Assembly: GCA_013420905.1 (NCBI GenBank)
Contig: JAAXNY010000010.1
Coordinates: forward strand, 2,170,001 to 2,234,000
Direction of reading: 5' to 3'
DNA length: 64,000 nucleotides
From: Collybia mongolica
Taxonomy: Eukaryota > Basidiomycota > Agaricomycetes > Agaricales > Clitocybaceae
The notes under the pieces: model-generated
Told to the model about the DNA's origin: nothing
Seen by the model: the letters and a program-made list of their open reading frames with translations, nothing else
Database searches by the model: none
Translations under genes and position numbers: made by a program
In this document: positions 12,571 to 24,690 of the stretch, piece by piece
Position numbering within the stretch: position 1 is the first letter of the stretch
Layout: the number at the start of each line of letters is the position of its first letter

Positions 12571-13219
12571 GCTACATGTGAGTCACTTAGCCAGGGGTGG
12601 CTGGCTAGGTTACCTTGGCTTTAAAAAATGATTTGTGAGCAGGGAGAAGAGTCCGAGTAAATCTGAAATAGTTCCGACATTTCCGTCGCATGTAGCAATG
12701 GTGTACCAGTTTGGATTGGTTTGTGGGAAGTACGACATAGCCTGTTGCTGCGTTAGGAAGCACCGATGGTTGATGATTTGTTGGTAAGCAACTCCGCATG
12801 ACTCGAGCTGTGCCGATCAGGTTCAGGTCCACCTAATTTCCAGGCACCGAAGCAGTCGAAGGACAAGGTGACCGCAATGGCGAATGAACGCAATTACCAG
12901 CCGTGTGCTAAAAGACGTCATTATACATACATACCACCACCCTTTCATAGGTATATTATTCCGAGAAAAAACAATCACGCTGATAGGCATCAAAATAAAA
13001 AGTCAGCGATGGCGTATGTCTGAATAATCAGTCCAAGAAAAAACAAAAGGTGGTATACAACTAAGGTGGTCACTACAGGGCTTCACTATGGAATGGATCT
13101 GCTTTAGATCTGTTCGCAAGAAACGGGGTCAGCTTGGCATTGAGGTATCCTTTCCACGAGGCGCCGACAAGAACTGACGTACCTCCTAAATATGCAATAA
13201 GAAATCAACAGCAAATGTG
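12571..13219. other. intergenic, no gene seen
   Basis: About 650 bases between two minus-strand genes. Probably the promoter of the arrestin-like gene and the 3' UTR of the next gene upstream. No frame here has recognisable motifs. Confidence 0.4.
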
Positions 13220-14203
13220 TTACAGACGTGATCCGGGTCTCTCGAGACGGGCCAATGTTTCTTCAAGGCGCCTCGCCCTCTCCGCGTCCTGAATCTCGTC
13301 CCACTGCTCATCCCTACTGACATAGCTGAGGGGCCTCTCTCCTCCGTGACTTGCTTGGCTTTCACCAGAACGGGGTCGCTGGGCTCTCAAGCTATCCCGG
13401 AGATACCCTGCTAAGAGCATTGTACTCCCCCTGGTATTCCCATAAGCAGGTGGTGGCGGAGCTGCAATAAGATGGTCTTCGACATCTCCGGTGCCTACAC
13501 CACTCTGTGCCAGGGCGGCTGCATATGTAGGAAGCGGAGGTCGATTCCAAGGTGAAAACGCAATACTGGGATCGGACCCTCCCAAGTTTCTGGATGATGG
13601 TAGTATTTGGCCAGGGTGAACATAAGCGTATCTCTGGCCTCGTAATCGAAAGATGCGCCGCTCGAGGAACAAGAGTTGGCCTAGGATCGTGACGCCGAAC
13701 AAGACATGGACGAAAATCGCAGAAGAAGGTCCGAGGCCGCTCCCGGAATTGTCTCGCGCTAGGCGTTTTGCGGCAAGGACCCAACCTGCTATACAGCCTC
13801 CCATAAGAAGGATTTGTAGGATGACTGCTAGGAGAGTTGTCAGAAGGAGACCGCCAACTGAGGGCACCTTCTTGGGTTTTAGGAAATGCAAAATACGTTT
13901 CCTCTTCGTCGTAGAATTAGTAGTAGAAACGAGTGTCGATGTGGATGGTGAAGCGATTGTATGATTAGCGGTAACGGGTGGTGTGGCCGTTGACTCGGAG
14001 TTTGAGGTGGTGGTGGGTGTCTCTCTGTCGGCTGGATGGCGGGCGGGAAGGATTGTGTCAGGACTTGGACTTCTCTCCTCAGTGTCCCGCCCTTCTACAT
14101 AACCAATCTCCCCCCTCTTAGATGGCAGGGGTGCTGCCTGAGGCCTCAATTCCTGAGGAGCAGTCGAGGAAGAAGGTTCAGCAGATGAAGCGATCGACGC
14201 CAT
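13220..14203 (-). CDS. conserved-type two-TM membrane protein, function unknown
   Basis: Single-exon frame of about 327 residues. I take MASIASSAEPSSS at 14,203 as the start; the frame stays open to an ATG at 14,302. The N-terminal 120 residues are low-complexity Ser/Thr/Pro. Two hydrophobic helices follow: GGLLLTTLLAVILQILLMGG, continuing into GWVLAAK, and FVHVLFGVTILGQLLFLERR. After a short basic segment (IFRLRGQRYAYVHPGQ) the tail is Pro-rich and then charged, ending with a Glu/Arg helix near the stop. This architecture resembles uncharacterised Agaricomycete membrane proteins. I assign no function. Confidence 0.7.
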   Translation of the reverse strand: MASIASSAEPSSSTAPQELRPQAAPLPSKRGEIGYVEGRDTEERSPSPDTILPARHPADRETPTTTSNSESTATPPVTANHTIASPSTSTLVSTTNSTTKRKRILHFLKPKKVPSVGGLLLTTLLAVILQILLMGGCIAGWVLAAKRLARDNSGSGLGPSSAIFVHVLFGVTILGQLLFLERRIFRLRGQRYAYVHPGQILPSSRNLGGSDPSIAFSPWNRPPLPTYAAALAQSGVGTGDVEDHLIAAPPPPAYGNTRGSTMLLAGYLRDSLRAQRPRSGESQASHGGERPLSYVSRDEQWDEIQDAERARRLEETLARLERPGSRL

Positions 14204-15004
14204 AATAATATCCTGTCGGCCAGCTGACAAGTCGATAGGGAAATAAAAGACTTGCACCTGGCAAGGTGGAAGAATGTGTGCGAGAATTAAAGAAGAAGAC
14301 AAAAGCCCCTCTGCTCGTCGTTACTTACAATGAGCTATTCAGAGCTCAAAGTACGCCATCAGGATTGTTGTTAGGTAAAAACGATGGTGGTGGTTTAGTT
14401 GGCAATGATTGTGGGAATTTCTTACTGTTAGTGACACGAACACGATAATAGTACCCTCTCTCGACTCCGAGGGTCCAGAGTTTTTCAGGAGAGCGACAAG
14501 TAGACATTCAGACGACTATGACGGCCGTATTATTTAATCGACCGTACAATCTCAGACGAATTGTGCAAATTAAATCCCCATTGTACATGCACACGGCCAA
14601 TCACACCAAGTGAAAAGTAAATTTGAGAGTAGGCAATAAACCTCGCTGAAAAGATTCTCGAACATCTACAGAGGATCCAGCTGGCTGGCGGGTCGGTAAG
14701 GATAAACTTAAGACGTATAAGATATTTCTAATGTTGTGGTAGGCCGAACGGCGAAGATCGTCCTTGAGTCCGTATGTCTTCGAAGTTGAGTCCCAAAAAA
14801 TGGAATGCACGGAATGAGCACGGAATAGCAACATGACCATAAATGGTTTGATAGTTCGTCAAACTCCTGGTCAGCGTCGGTGTGGTCAAGAAACCGACGA
14901 GACACCTAGAGACACGAATCAATACCAACTCTGCTTCGGGTACAGTCGTTATTTGGTTATTACACACTAGGATGCGGAAGGTGCAAGCAACGACAGGCGA
15001 GTAA
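14204..15004. other. intergenic, no gene seen
   Basis: About 800 bases between the two-TM gene's 5' end and the dynactin p62 3' end. Short minus-strand frames at 14,601-14,967 overlap one another in different phases and show no motif. Confidence 0.45.
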
Positions 15005-16957
15005 TTAGAAATCCACGTCTGGTCTTGGTTCCTCCTTTGGTATGATCGCCCCGAGGTCGACGACAGTATAGAAGGCGAAAGTCTTGATTTCTGGGGGTTT
15101 GGTGGTCATCTTTGAGGGGCTACCCTCGTTTCCTTCCGAAGGTGCCGGGTCATCGGAGCGATAAGTGTATGACACGAGCATATTGAACTACCCGCGTGGG
15201 GTGAGTAAATATTCAACCTGAACATCAAATGGGACGGAAACCCACTTTCACATTCCCCCTGGCCTCTTTACCGATGACCACCTCCCCTCCTACGACGGTA
15301 ACATTCGCCCTTTTTTCCAAAATGCCAACAGTCTTCAGCCTTCCCCTACCGTCTTTTTCTCTCCCAGTCCTTCCCAGCCCTAGCTCATCGTCGTCGTCAA
15401 CCCCAAACATGTCCTCGTCATCTTCATACTCCCACGCTTCTGCAAAGGCAGCGATCGGGAAAGAGGAGGTTGGCAATGATACCGCAAAGGGTGGCCGGCG
15501 CGCTTTCTCCGGAGCGCTCCCTTCGGCCGAAGAAATTGTGGCAACGTGCATCCGTTGTACGGATAAACGTACCTGAATGGGGTCGTAAAGTGGATTAGTC
15601 AGTGCGAGGTGGAACGGATAAGTCTTCCCAGCATGCATGCCCCCTGCAGCAGCCCCCCGATCGTCATCTGCGACGGTAGCGGTAGATTTACCGAGCGTGC
15701 GCTTCGCAGCTTCTGATTGTATTTGCTGGGCGTGGGGAAGAGCAATAGTTATAGCTGGAAGGTAGTTCGCAGCGACCAGTTTGATTTTATACCGAACCGA
15801 TTGTGCTTTCTGCTCCGGCTTGATTAGGATATGAGTGCATGCGGGACAGCGTTTCGACCGTTTTGAATGTAGAGGTATTCGCAATGGCTTAAGTTCCCTA
15901 AAGAGAGAACGCAAGTGTGAAGTAAATGAAGGATAAAATGAGTATGTTGACATACTCGGTCTGCAGAGATATCGCCCAGCTGCTGGTCCATCTCTGTTCC
16001 AAACTCGCCACCTCTCCGACCGTCTCGAGATGTCTCATATACTCAACATCTGCATCACCCCCACCACTCCCTAGACGACTTGCAGTCGAAATATCAACCC
16101 GACTCTTGTACACTGTCATCTCGTCTTTGTTCGCGCTCCGATCTTTGCTTCCAATCCCTCCTCGCGTTGACGTACTTCTGGAAAGAGGGTTATACTTGCT
16201 GACCCCGGGAATATCGCGCGCGAGGGCGGCAGAGGCAGCGGCTGTGATTGAGTTGGAGTGAAGATGATGTGAGTGAGCGGCACTGCTGGGTGCAGCCGCA
16301 GGTGCATTGGACACAGAAGAGGAAAGTGATGATGCACGTAAGAATGGTTCAAAGTGCTCCTTTAAACGATCAAACTCCAACGATTCTGGCGCTGAGTCTT
16401 CGAATTTCTGTAATTGCGCTGAAACACGGATCAGCGCTAAAATGGGCAACGACAAGTCAGAGTGGCTCACCGGCGAGGCCAGTCGGTTTTTCAAATGTTA
16501 TTCCGACCTCGGCAGAATCCCACCTACAGTGATTACAATAAAGGAAGAAAGGTGGTTCACCAACTGTACTTATGGGAATCGCAAGGCGTCCGTCGCCTGC
16601 ATCTGGAGGGTCTGATGGCACCACAGATAGTGTATTTCGACAATTTGGGCACATAAAGCAGTTCCGAGCACATCTAAATCGTTCCCATGAAAAAATTTGC
16701 CTTTTGACGCGTTTTACTACACACCTGTTCTTTTCAGCGCGTACGCTAGCACTGGGTACTTCGAAAAGGCAGTTTGGACAATAATACGTGCTGACTTCGA
16801 CAGAGACACATCGGTTACACCGCACAGCATCGCATTCTTCGCAGAAAAAGAGGGTATGCAGAGGGTGAAAGCTGTACGAAGAGGAGGCCAAATGTGGCGG
16901 TGGTGGTACTGGTGAACTTGATAGACAAGGGCAGTGATACAGCAGTGTAGGGGTCAT
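15005..16957 (-). CDS. DCTN4: dynactin subunit p62 (DCTN4 family)
   Basis: p62 is a pointed-end component of dynactin, the complex that tethers dynein to cargo. The start at 16,957 gives MTPTLLYHCPCLSSS, then the family's cysteine-pair cluster: FFCEECDAVRCNRCVSVEVS, YYCPNCLFEVPSASV and, after an intron, CARNCFMCPNCRNTLSVV and FFLYCNHCRWDSAEVGITFE. The middle region (about 16,490-15,900) contains charged and Ser/Ala-rich segments. The C-terminal half carries LRSKRSKRCPAC-like cysteines, VRYKIKLVAANYLPAI, LTNPLYDPIQVRLS and an acidic loop (EDDEDMFGVDDDDE). A last exon after 15,225 ends PEIKTFAFYTVVDLG and then a short tail, stopping at 15,005. Four or five introns are present. Whole-length similarity makes this a confident call. 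Confidence 0.88.
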
Positions 16958-19482
16958 GAGGAAGTTTGTCTTGTCGAAATTTCTGAACGATCGCGTTCAC
17001 AGACGCATGTGTTGAGGGTATATATTTTTGATGAGAATCCATCACCAGTACCGTAGACGAGAGCTACACGGTTCAAATTCATCAACTCGGTTCAAATTTC
17101 GCTAGCGTCTGATCGGCTGATGGTCATTTAAAACACCGCTTGGGCGGGCCGTCCAGTAAAAACTATTTTAGCTCGTGAAAAAGTAAGACATTGGTACGCG
17201 TTGAAGTCACATGGCCTGTTCTCAAGGCGTGACCGGATCAAATTCGATCGTTTACTTGTTCACACCCATTAACCTCTGTGCAGCCACAACCACGCCCAGA
17301 CGCTCATAGACGTGACAATCTGCTGATTCAAGGATGTTCAATGGCTAGAAAAGAAAGGGGGTGACTTTAATAAGAGACCCACCAGGTACGTCCCCTAGCC
17401 ACATCACCTCCCCGCTCCCCGCATACTATTTCATTCTTGTTATCATGCAAGTCAATGTTGACACCATACTCAGTTGGCAGCTGAACGACCTACCCCTCCT
17501 CATGCACGGATTTCACTTATCACCTTACAACCAACCAATGTACCTTCCCACCGTTTGCTACATCGCCGCTCATCATGTCCATGGCATCCAAAGTCAACCG
17601 AGACCTGGCTACCGTAATTCGCACACAAAGCACCACTTGTGCTCAAGCGTGGCAAGTCACCCTATTTAGATGTCCAATGCTAAGGTTGACTCAAATGGAT
17701 GGTATCAAGATTACTCGTCCCCGGACCATGGGCAATAGGTATCCACTATTAGTATTAGCAGTGTCTAGTTTTTTGTCGTTTGAAGGGATTTACCAACTAA
17801 CACACACAGCTCCACTGTGTTCCAACGCGGCCACTCGATAGGCAGAGGCTGACCCACCAAGGTCTTAGCTCATGCCGAAGGTAAGTATAGAAGCTCCCTA
17901 CTCTCTATTGGTGGCCGTGTCACCATTACCATAGTCTTATATGTAGTCCATAATTAATTTCATGTCATATTTTATTGTGATAAGGCCTCAGAATACCAGG
18001 CAATGAGCTCGTTGTCGAGCACGGTGAGGACAGCCAGGTCGATCATTGCCCAGCTGGCTGGAGCGATCTCCGAAATGGCCTAGGCTCGGCGGAGACCGAA
18101 CTTTGACAAGCGAACTTTGAACCGAACATTGGAATCTTGAACCGAGTCGTTCAATGTTTGTGAACCCCCGGCAAACAAAAACCTGCCACTCCCTCAACGT
18201 TCAACGTTCAACATCCAACGTCGACACCACCGCGCACATGCAGTCCGCGACTCAGATACAAATAATCAACTATCATGCAAATACATTGACTATTCTGGGA
18301 ATTCAAGCCAAGATTTAGGTTGGGCAACTACGGGTGGTAATTTTAGCTCTACTCTATTCCAACCCCACGACGCACGTTCTTTAGCGCTTGGAAAACACAA
18401 CGGAGGAACTCAAAAGTGTACAACTCAAGTGAACATAAAGGCATCTATGTCCTTGATCAGCTATGCACATGCTTTACTTCAAAAGCCCTGTCCCAATGAA
18501 CCCCAGTATATTTGGAATTTTTTGAAACCTATACGACCTCCGATCTAGGGAGATTGCATAACTTGGCTACACATTCGACACTCAAGCTGTTGTTGACTTG
18601 ATGATGACAGAAACCCATGATGATGGAACACGAGCTGACCATTTGGATCGAGATTTTCGCCTTGCCTTGTCCTTGCCCATTATGACAATGATCTTAGCGA
18701 ACGCAAGTGTTCTCTACCAGACGTCAACCTCTTGCGCGCGCCCCATAGAACGATCTGTTACAACTAAGATCACTCCACTTGATCGTCGCAAGGCATGTTT
18801 CACCCATGTTTTCGCTAACGGAACCGAAACACTAGTGTGAACGATTCCGCGTCCGAACCACGAGGATTCAAAGTGGCAACCGTACTCACCCAAATTAACA
18901 ATGAGTTAACTGCGCGACTTGAAGGATCCTGCTTACGATCTCCCCTAGAAAACGGCGGGGTATTTCCAACGTGCGTGTCATGGGGCGAACCCGAGGCTTT
19001 ACCGGTTTCCAGCGATCGCCTCTTTTTTTCGCGTATCGAGAGGATACGATCAATAGTGGTGACTCTCCAGTCGTGGCGTTAGTCGCGGATTAAAATAGGA
19101 CTATTCGGGGCGCTAGTTAACATGCACAAGTCATAGATGCCTATCATCGCTGGCCGACACGAATCTCTCGAACGGCAATCTTCCCTAGTCTTTCTCTATC
19201 CCACTACAAGGTTGAATAGTTCATGGAGGACGTCTACGGCATAGTACTCGTCGGTGTGCACTTGAGGGGATCCTTTTGCCCTGGAGATGGTTATCTCTCT
19301 TCGCGTTCTGGTGAAAAACACTTGCGACGAGCGCTCTACACACCCTTGGGGCCGTGATAGGTTGCTCCACCCAAACATCTAGCGTGGCTTGGCACCCACC
19401 TTGTCATAATTGAAACAGGGTTGTCTCCCAACCAAATACCTATCCTAAATACGTTCAAATTTCCCACCACACCAGCGTAGAG
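16958..19482. other. long gene-poor interval
   Basis: About 2.5 kb with no gene I can support. Open frames at 17,361-17,841 (+) include a start at 17,443 but show no motif and no coherent splice pattern. Around 18,100-18,215 there are imperfect repeats of CGAACTTTGA and CGTTCAAC type. The rest holds promoter regions for p62 (left) and the secreted protein gene (right). Confidence 0.4.
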
Positions 19483-19490
19483 TATAAAAG
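19483..19490 (+). promoter_or_regulatory. TATA box of the cysteine-rich secreted protein gene
   Basis: TATAAAAG lies 97 bases before the ATG at 19,580, followed by a pyrimidine-rich leader (ttcctctcataaccacc), as expected for a strongly expressed fungal secreted-protein gene. Confidence 0.6.
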
Positions 19491-19579
19491 GTCGGCCAAA
19501 TGGTCACAATGGGCATCTCGTTCCTCTCATAACCACCATCCCGAGTACTTCCCAAGCCACCACCTACACAACTTTTACC

Positions 19580-19950
19580 ATGAAGGTACTTTAGAGCACA
19601 GTTCATCTGGTACGGTGCTCATAATATTTTCACTAGTTCTTTACTGCTGCCACCGCTACCCTCGTTGCTTTTGCTGGAATTGCCGCAGCCGCCCCTGAGG
19701 CTGAGGCTGCCCAGGTCGTCAAGCGTGTAGGTCGAGTCTACAACTCCGAGAGCCTCGCGACTGACTAGAATATTAGGCCTGCACTCCTGCACCCGCTGGT
19801 TGTGAGTGCAACAAAGTCCAGGGCCAATTCTGCGGCGTCGCACCACCCTGCACAGTTGGGCATGTTTACGAGTGCAATGGCAGCACTGGCGCTGCTTGCG
19901 ACTATGGTCCAAGGAACTCGTGCAAGCAGTGCAACAAGCTGTCGTGCTAA
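19580..19950 (+). CDS. small secreted cysteine-rich protein
   Basis: Three exons fit exactly in frame: 19,580-19,585, 19,637-19,726 and 19,777-19,950, with introns of 51 and 50 bases, giving 89 residues. The N-terminus MKFFTAATATLVAFAGIAAA is a clear signal peptide. A short acidic pro-region ends in the dibasic VVKR, a likely Kex2 site, and the second intron falls immediately after it. The mature part of about 57 residues starts ACTPAPAGCECNKVQGQFCG and has ten cysteines, enough for five disulfides, including a C-E-C and closing CKQCNKLSC. Small, signal-bearing and Cys-rich, it fits the class of fungal secreted effectors or antimicrobial-type peptides, but I recognise no named family and infer no activity. 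Confidence 0.78.
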
Positions 19951-20947
19951 ACACTCGGTTCATCGTAACGATCAGCTGAGGAATAGAGTTGTAGGAAAAA
20001 TATCATCAGTGTTGCTTCCTATACTATCTCGCCATATATTGTTTTGTCCTTCCACTTTTGAACATTAGTTGAATTACGTGTTTTTCCTCTTCTACCATGA
20101 TACCATTAATGAGTCAACTCAAGATATAGGTAAGAAAGATTCAATGAGCATTCTATCCATTCTGACGACGACGGTTGGGTTTCGGACCCAGTTTCTGAAA
20201 GGTACAATCTCTTCCAGGATGAGGCCCCTGAAGCCACAGTGCGGTGTCGATCTTACCGAGTTCAAAAGTAGGGTTGTGATGACCTTTGATCTCAGTACTG
20301 TGGCCCTAGTTGCACTGGTTGGCTTCAGAGCTGTGAGGACACGAATCACGGGGCGCGCAGAGTGCAAACCGATAACCGTCTACACTTTGTCTGATCTGTG
20401 AAGTCAATTGGTGTGGTCTAGTCGGTTATCGATGGTGCTTGTCCTGACCGTATCGCTCCACTCTCAACTATCCCCGCATTCCCTTGAATTCTGAAGGTGC
20501 AGGCATATAAATACGATTCTTGATTTTGAGCTCAGTCCTTTGTCGTAGCCGCACCGCTCCGAACACGCATGCAAGGGCCCCGAATTGCCAAAGGCGCACG
20601 CAGCTTTGGAACTATCAGAATTACAAAGTGATCATTGTACCAACACCAATACGACGGGGTTTTGGATATGCTAGCGTGTTGGATGTAGATGGTAGCTGGG
20701 CATGTTGTGTCAGGCTCACCGAACTGAAATAAAGTTGTTGTAAGGCAGACGAGTGTTGTTGCATTGATCGATCATCCCAGACCTAGCATGGCTCGTACTC
20801 ATAAAACGGGTGGACGATTGTTGGAACCGTGCTTGACAATATCCCCCACCGACGAGTTTCGTAGCATATATTTAAGTTTCCTATAACAACCTGGTGCTTG
20901 GTCAAATAATCATAAGTATTATCATAAGGATGTATAGAAACATAACA
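19951..20947. other. intergenic, no gene seen
   Basis: About 1 kb separating the secreted-protein gene and the thioesterase 3' end. Open frames at 20,069-20,401 on both strands and at 20,520-20,732 show no family features. Confidence 0.4.
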
Positions 20948-22190
20948 TCAGAGCCTTGTACCATCCTTACGCCCTCGCTCCCGATTGACTTCGATGGGAA
21001 TCGTCAAGGCCATCTGAGTGGCTATAGCGAGACAAACTTGGTTGTCCCTCCAACCTTCAACTTCTTTCCCTTCTCCGAGATTACAAGGGGCGGTCCACAC
21101 TTCGACGTACATGTCATGTCTTCCTTGAGGATCGTTCAAGAAGCGTCCGGAAGAATAAAGGCCAACAGTGCGACTGGCATGTATTTCAGAGGGTACCGGT
21201 ATCGGGGACTTGAATTCAATGGCAAGCGTCATTGTTGGATACCAGCTGTATGTTTAGGCATTAGGTTCGTCAAATGCTAAAGGGTTGGACAGTCATATAC
21301 CTAGTGGTGAGACCGACCCTTTCGCTCCGGGGTAGTAATGTCGGTGTATTGAGGAAAATGTCAACTAAGAAAGCCAGCGACGGGTTCGTGATTTTTGCAC
21401 TTTTGTCAACGAACTCAAACCAAGCTCCCCATTCCAGTCCCTCCCCCCCAATGCTGTGACTATTGGTTCTGGTGGTACTATCAATTTGATTTCTCTTCAA
21501 GATCTCGGGCTCCTTCGTCCAGTTTACTTGGGAGTGGAAGCCCCAGGTATGTCGCATTGGTTCTATAACCGCGGTGGAAGGGTGTGTGTACAGGGGTATG
21601 CGTCGGGCATATCGGGAAGGGGGAGCAATATTTATTGAAGTCCTTGGGCCTGATAAAGGTCTGTTGACTCCGAAGATGAGGTGCGTGGTGATTTTCGTTT
21701 GGTCCTGGATCGGGTCCAAATTTTAGAATGCTCAGATGATATGCAGTAAGGGAAGACTACCTTCTGAACAAGGTCAGCAATAAGGTTGGTGAATGCTCGG
21801 CCTGATTTGACGACGCGAATGAGGATCTCAAACCGAGAGACTGCTGTCGTTCTCAAGTAATGGGCAGTAACGTGGATGGGATCAATGTGTCCTGATTGAG
21901 CCTCAGATTGGTGTTGAATGCAAGCTTCTACAATCAAAGCAAGAACATATCCTGTGAGTGGCAAACCATGGGTTAGCGCCGGCTAAAAGTTATGGGCATT
22001 ATAGGTTCGCGACTCACCTCCGTTTGGAATACTGACTCGCTGTACGCGTCGTTGTCAACTGAGCTAAAAAAGCTGCTCGCTTCACTCACGCGCCGATAAC
22101 CCACTCGGGATCTATATCGCCGACATATACCGGATGGATTTCCCTAGGAGTCCCTCTTTCTATGTTGATTGCCTTGTTGAATGGTGCCAT
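20948..22190 (-). CDS. acyl-CoA thioesterase-like (double hotdog) protein
   Basis: Thioesterase-like superfamily protein, expected to hydrolyse an acyl-CoA; the substrate cannot be read. Start MAPFNKAINIERGTPREI at 22,190. The intron 22,017-21,952 joins RVQRVSIPNGG to YVLALIVEACIQHQ, restoring the family's NGGYxLAL block. Then come DPIHVTAHYLRTTAVSRFEI and VVKSGRAFTNLIADLVQK. After an intron near 21,770-21,710 the frame continues with DQTKITTHLIFGVN, WGFHSQVNW and GLEWGAWFEF. The last exon has WYPTMTLAIEFKSPIP, TVGLYSSGRFLNDPQGRHDM and LAIATQMALTIP, completing the second hotdog, and stops at 20,948. An acceptor-like cgcag just before 22,210 hints at a possible upstream exon. Confidence 0.82.
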
Positions 22191-22470
22191 AATGTCGCGT
22201 TGTGGAAAATCTGGCAAGTCCTGCGTGAAAGGATAGTTTAGTTTTCGGACTGAACCGGCAATCGGCTATTGGTGATAGCCGGTCAATGATCGGTGAAGGG
22301 TCTCCCTCTCCGAATCATGCACAAGATCAAATAGTGTTCATATGGGGTTAGCATGTCGTGGCAGGGATCGGACTGGACAGCGACCTGGGATCCCGGTCGT
22401 TGCCAACGTCTCTCTTTCATTTTTATTCTGCTCATGGGCTGTACCTTACGCCTCTACACTCTCTAGTACG

Positions 22471-23966
22471 ATGCCTCCACGAAACCCTTTCATATCTTCA
22501 ATCAGCCTCGAGCCGCTTTTCAATCGTGGTTCAGGCTCATCAACTTCACTGCCCTACACTGACGAATCTGACACGCCCAAGAAACGCTGGTATGATTATT
22601 TACCTCTTTGTGGTGAGTATGACAAATTAGCTCCTTGACGACGGACTAAGCCTTGGCCTCTCTCGCAGGTACTGTAAGCCTCATCCTGGCTCCCCATCCT
22701 TCCTTGTTGTATGTACTCGTGGATTTCCACCTCAAGACTCTACGTCAACCACTCCTTTTTGCGACTCACGTCATTATCACCTACGGCCTCACATTCCTGG
22801 CCTTCTCCTCTTTAATTGTATGCGTCTCTCGCGATCCAGGCCCTGTCACTCTAAATGCGTCTTCTCCTGCCAACGGAGCAGCCGACGATGAGGTCGGACT
22901 TACAGAGGCGTTAATGCCCGACATTGACCTATCTGAGCCCGGAAGGTGGTGTCGTAAATGCTGGGTAACGTCTATTGCTTTGACATACAGGCGTGTGGAT
23001 CTAATATAACCCGTACAGGCACCAAAACCTGAAAGAACGCACCACTGTAGTCAGTGTGGACGCTGTGTATTAAAAATGGGTGAGTATGGTATTCGAAGTA
23101 TGTATACTAGGGGGCTCACAGGTTTCTAGATCATCATTGTCCTTGGCTGGGCTCTAGTTGTATTGTAAGTCTTTCCTCCGCTGATGTCGTTCCCCGTCTC
23201 ACGCGATGCTTTTGCAGGGGCATCGAACATACCCTGCATTCATTCATTTCCTCTGTTCTGTCACTCTCTTATCAATCTATATCGCTATAATATCTATTTC
23301 TGCTCTTTGGTATGCCTTTCATAATCCATTCACTGTCGTAAGCCCCGAGTGTCGCTTATCAATCCCTGACGGAACTCATCTACATATCCTAGAACGAGGC
23401 TACGCCGATTCAAGAATTAATCCTTGCATTCACTGGGATAATTTTCACACTTGTCATCGGATCTTTCTTCTGTTATCACCTTTACCTCATTTCGTGCGTC
23501 AACTTTCCTCCACATGATGCGGCGAGATGTTCACTCAAGGTTTCTATCATTCTTATCAGCACCAACCAAACGACGATTGAAAATATCTCGCCCTTCTTAC
23601 TCCTACGGCACCTACCTCCCTTGCCCCGCGGGGGACACACGCTTTCTGATCCCCCACTGGAGCAGGAATTATCTTCTACCCAACGAAGGCTCGTCAAGGA
23701 CGCGCATGGTGCCATACGCCTTTATGACGTTGGATGGCGGAGCAATTGGACCCAGGTCTTCGGTTGGAATCGCCCATTCGGGTGGTTGTTTCGAGTGTGG
23801 CGCGGCGGCGCTTCGTACGTGACATTCGCCCTCACTCACGTCGAATTTGACTGATCTCGGATCTTGCAGACCTGGGGACGGTCGGCACTTCAGCCGGAAC
23901 CCTCGCGCTGACGAGATGCTCGCGAGACTGGCTACGGAGCTTGTGAAGATTGACAGGAATATCTAA
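22471..23966 (+). CDS. DHHC-type protein S-palmitoyltransferase
   Basis: Integral membrane enzyme that attaches palmitate to cysteines of target proteins, probably at Golgi, ER or plasma membrane. Start MPPRNPFISSISLEPLFNRG. The first two helices are SLILAPHPSLLYVLVDF and HVIITYGLTFLAFSSLIV. The cysteine-rich domain is assembled across introns from RWCRKC, PKPERTHHCSQCGRCVLKM and the catalytic DHHCPWLGSSCIGHRTYPAF. Two further helices follow (FLCSVTLLSIYIAIISISAL and one near 23,430-23,500). Conserved C-terminal blocks are TTIEN, near 23,570, and YDVGWRSNWTQVFG. The last exon ends at 23,966 with LATELVKIDRNI. About seven short introns are needed. All catalytic residues are present. Confidence 0.9.
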
Positions 23967-24622
23967 GATACATCTAATACGACCTCAACATGGACACCGG
24001 ATATCTTTACTATAGCAACCCCTCTCTTAATACCTGTATGTGACATTGTGTACATGTAGGCCGATGTATTGTGCTTGGTATGAGCGTAGAGGTTGTGAAC
24101 GTTGAAGGACTGGAATGTTGATGACGTGCTTATCGCGCGATGATCGCGTCTTCCGTATTGGAGGGATAAAGTCTCGCAGTTGTCGAGTGAATGCATTTTC
24201 GCATCTACGGCAACCGTCCTCTTTTAAATTTCCTTATTACACCACTGCTCATGGATCTTGTACAGACTCCGTAACCATTGGAAGATGACAAAGACCAATG
24301 TTGGGATGAGTAGTCGACGATGACTTGACGGACGGAACACGTGGCTGGTTGGGTCTGGATTTGGTTCGCATTCTCTTCGATCCGTGGTGAACACTTCCTA
24401 AATTCATCACATTCAGGGAGTATCAGGGCACATAAGCCTTTTTTACGCGGCCTTATGTTGGAGAGTGCTCCACTGCAAAGGGACGCACAGATCTCTACTT
24501 ATCCCTTCGAATGTTGTCGTTGATGTTCACCCCCCTTATTGTCAATGCGAGCGCGTAAAATGCGATGTGACTGTGACCGGAGGGAACTCCAATTGCTCCC
24601 CATTACTTCGCTTTCCGTCCTT
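23967..24622. other. intergenic, no gene seen
   Basis: About 650 bases between the palmitoyltransferase and Egt1. Holds the 3' UTR and promoter. No RNA gene or repeat noticed. Confidence 0.4.
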
Positions 24623-24628
24623 TATAAA
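24623..24628 (+). promoter_or_regulatory. TATA box of EGT1
   Basis: TATAAA 63 bases before the EGT1 start codon, followed by a pyrimidine-rich leader. Confidence 0.5.
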
Positions 24629-24690
24629 CACCCGTATCACCCCGCTCCTTCTTACAACCTTGCCCTCCAACGCTCCCTTTCTCTCCGCCC

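Noticed and set aside
17361..17841. Two overlapping plus-strand frames in the 17-kb gap
   Set aside because: No signal peptide, motif or coherent splicing; not supported as a gene.
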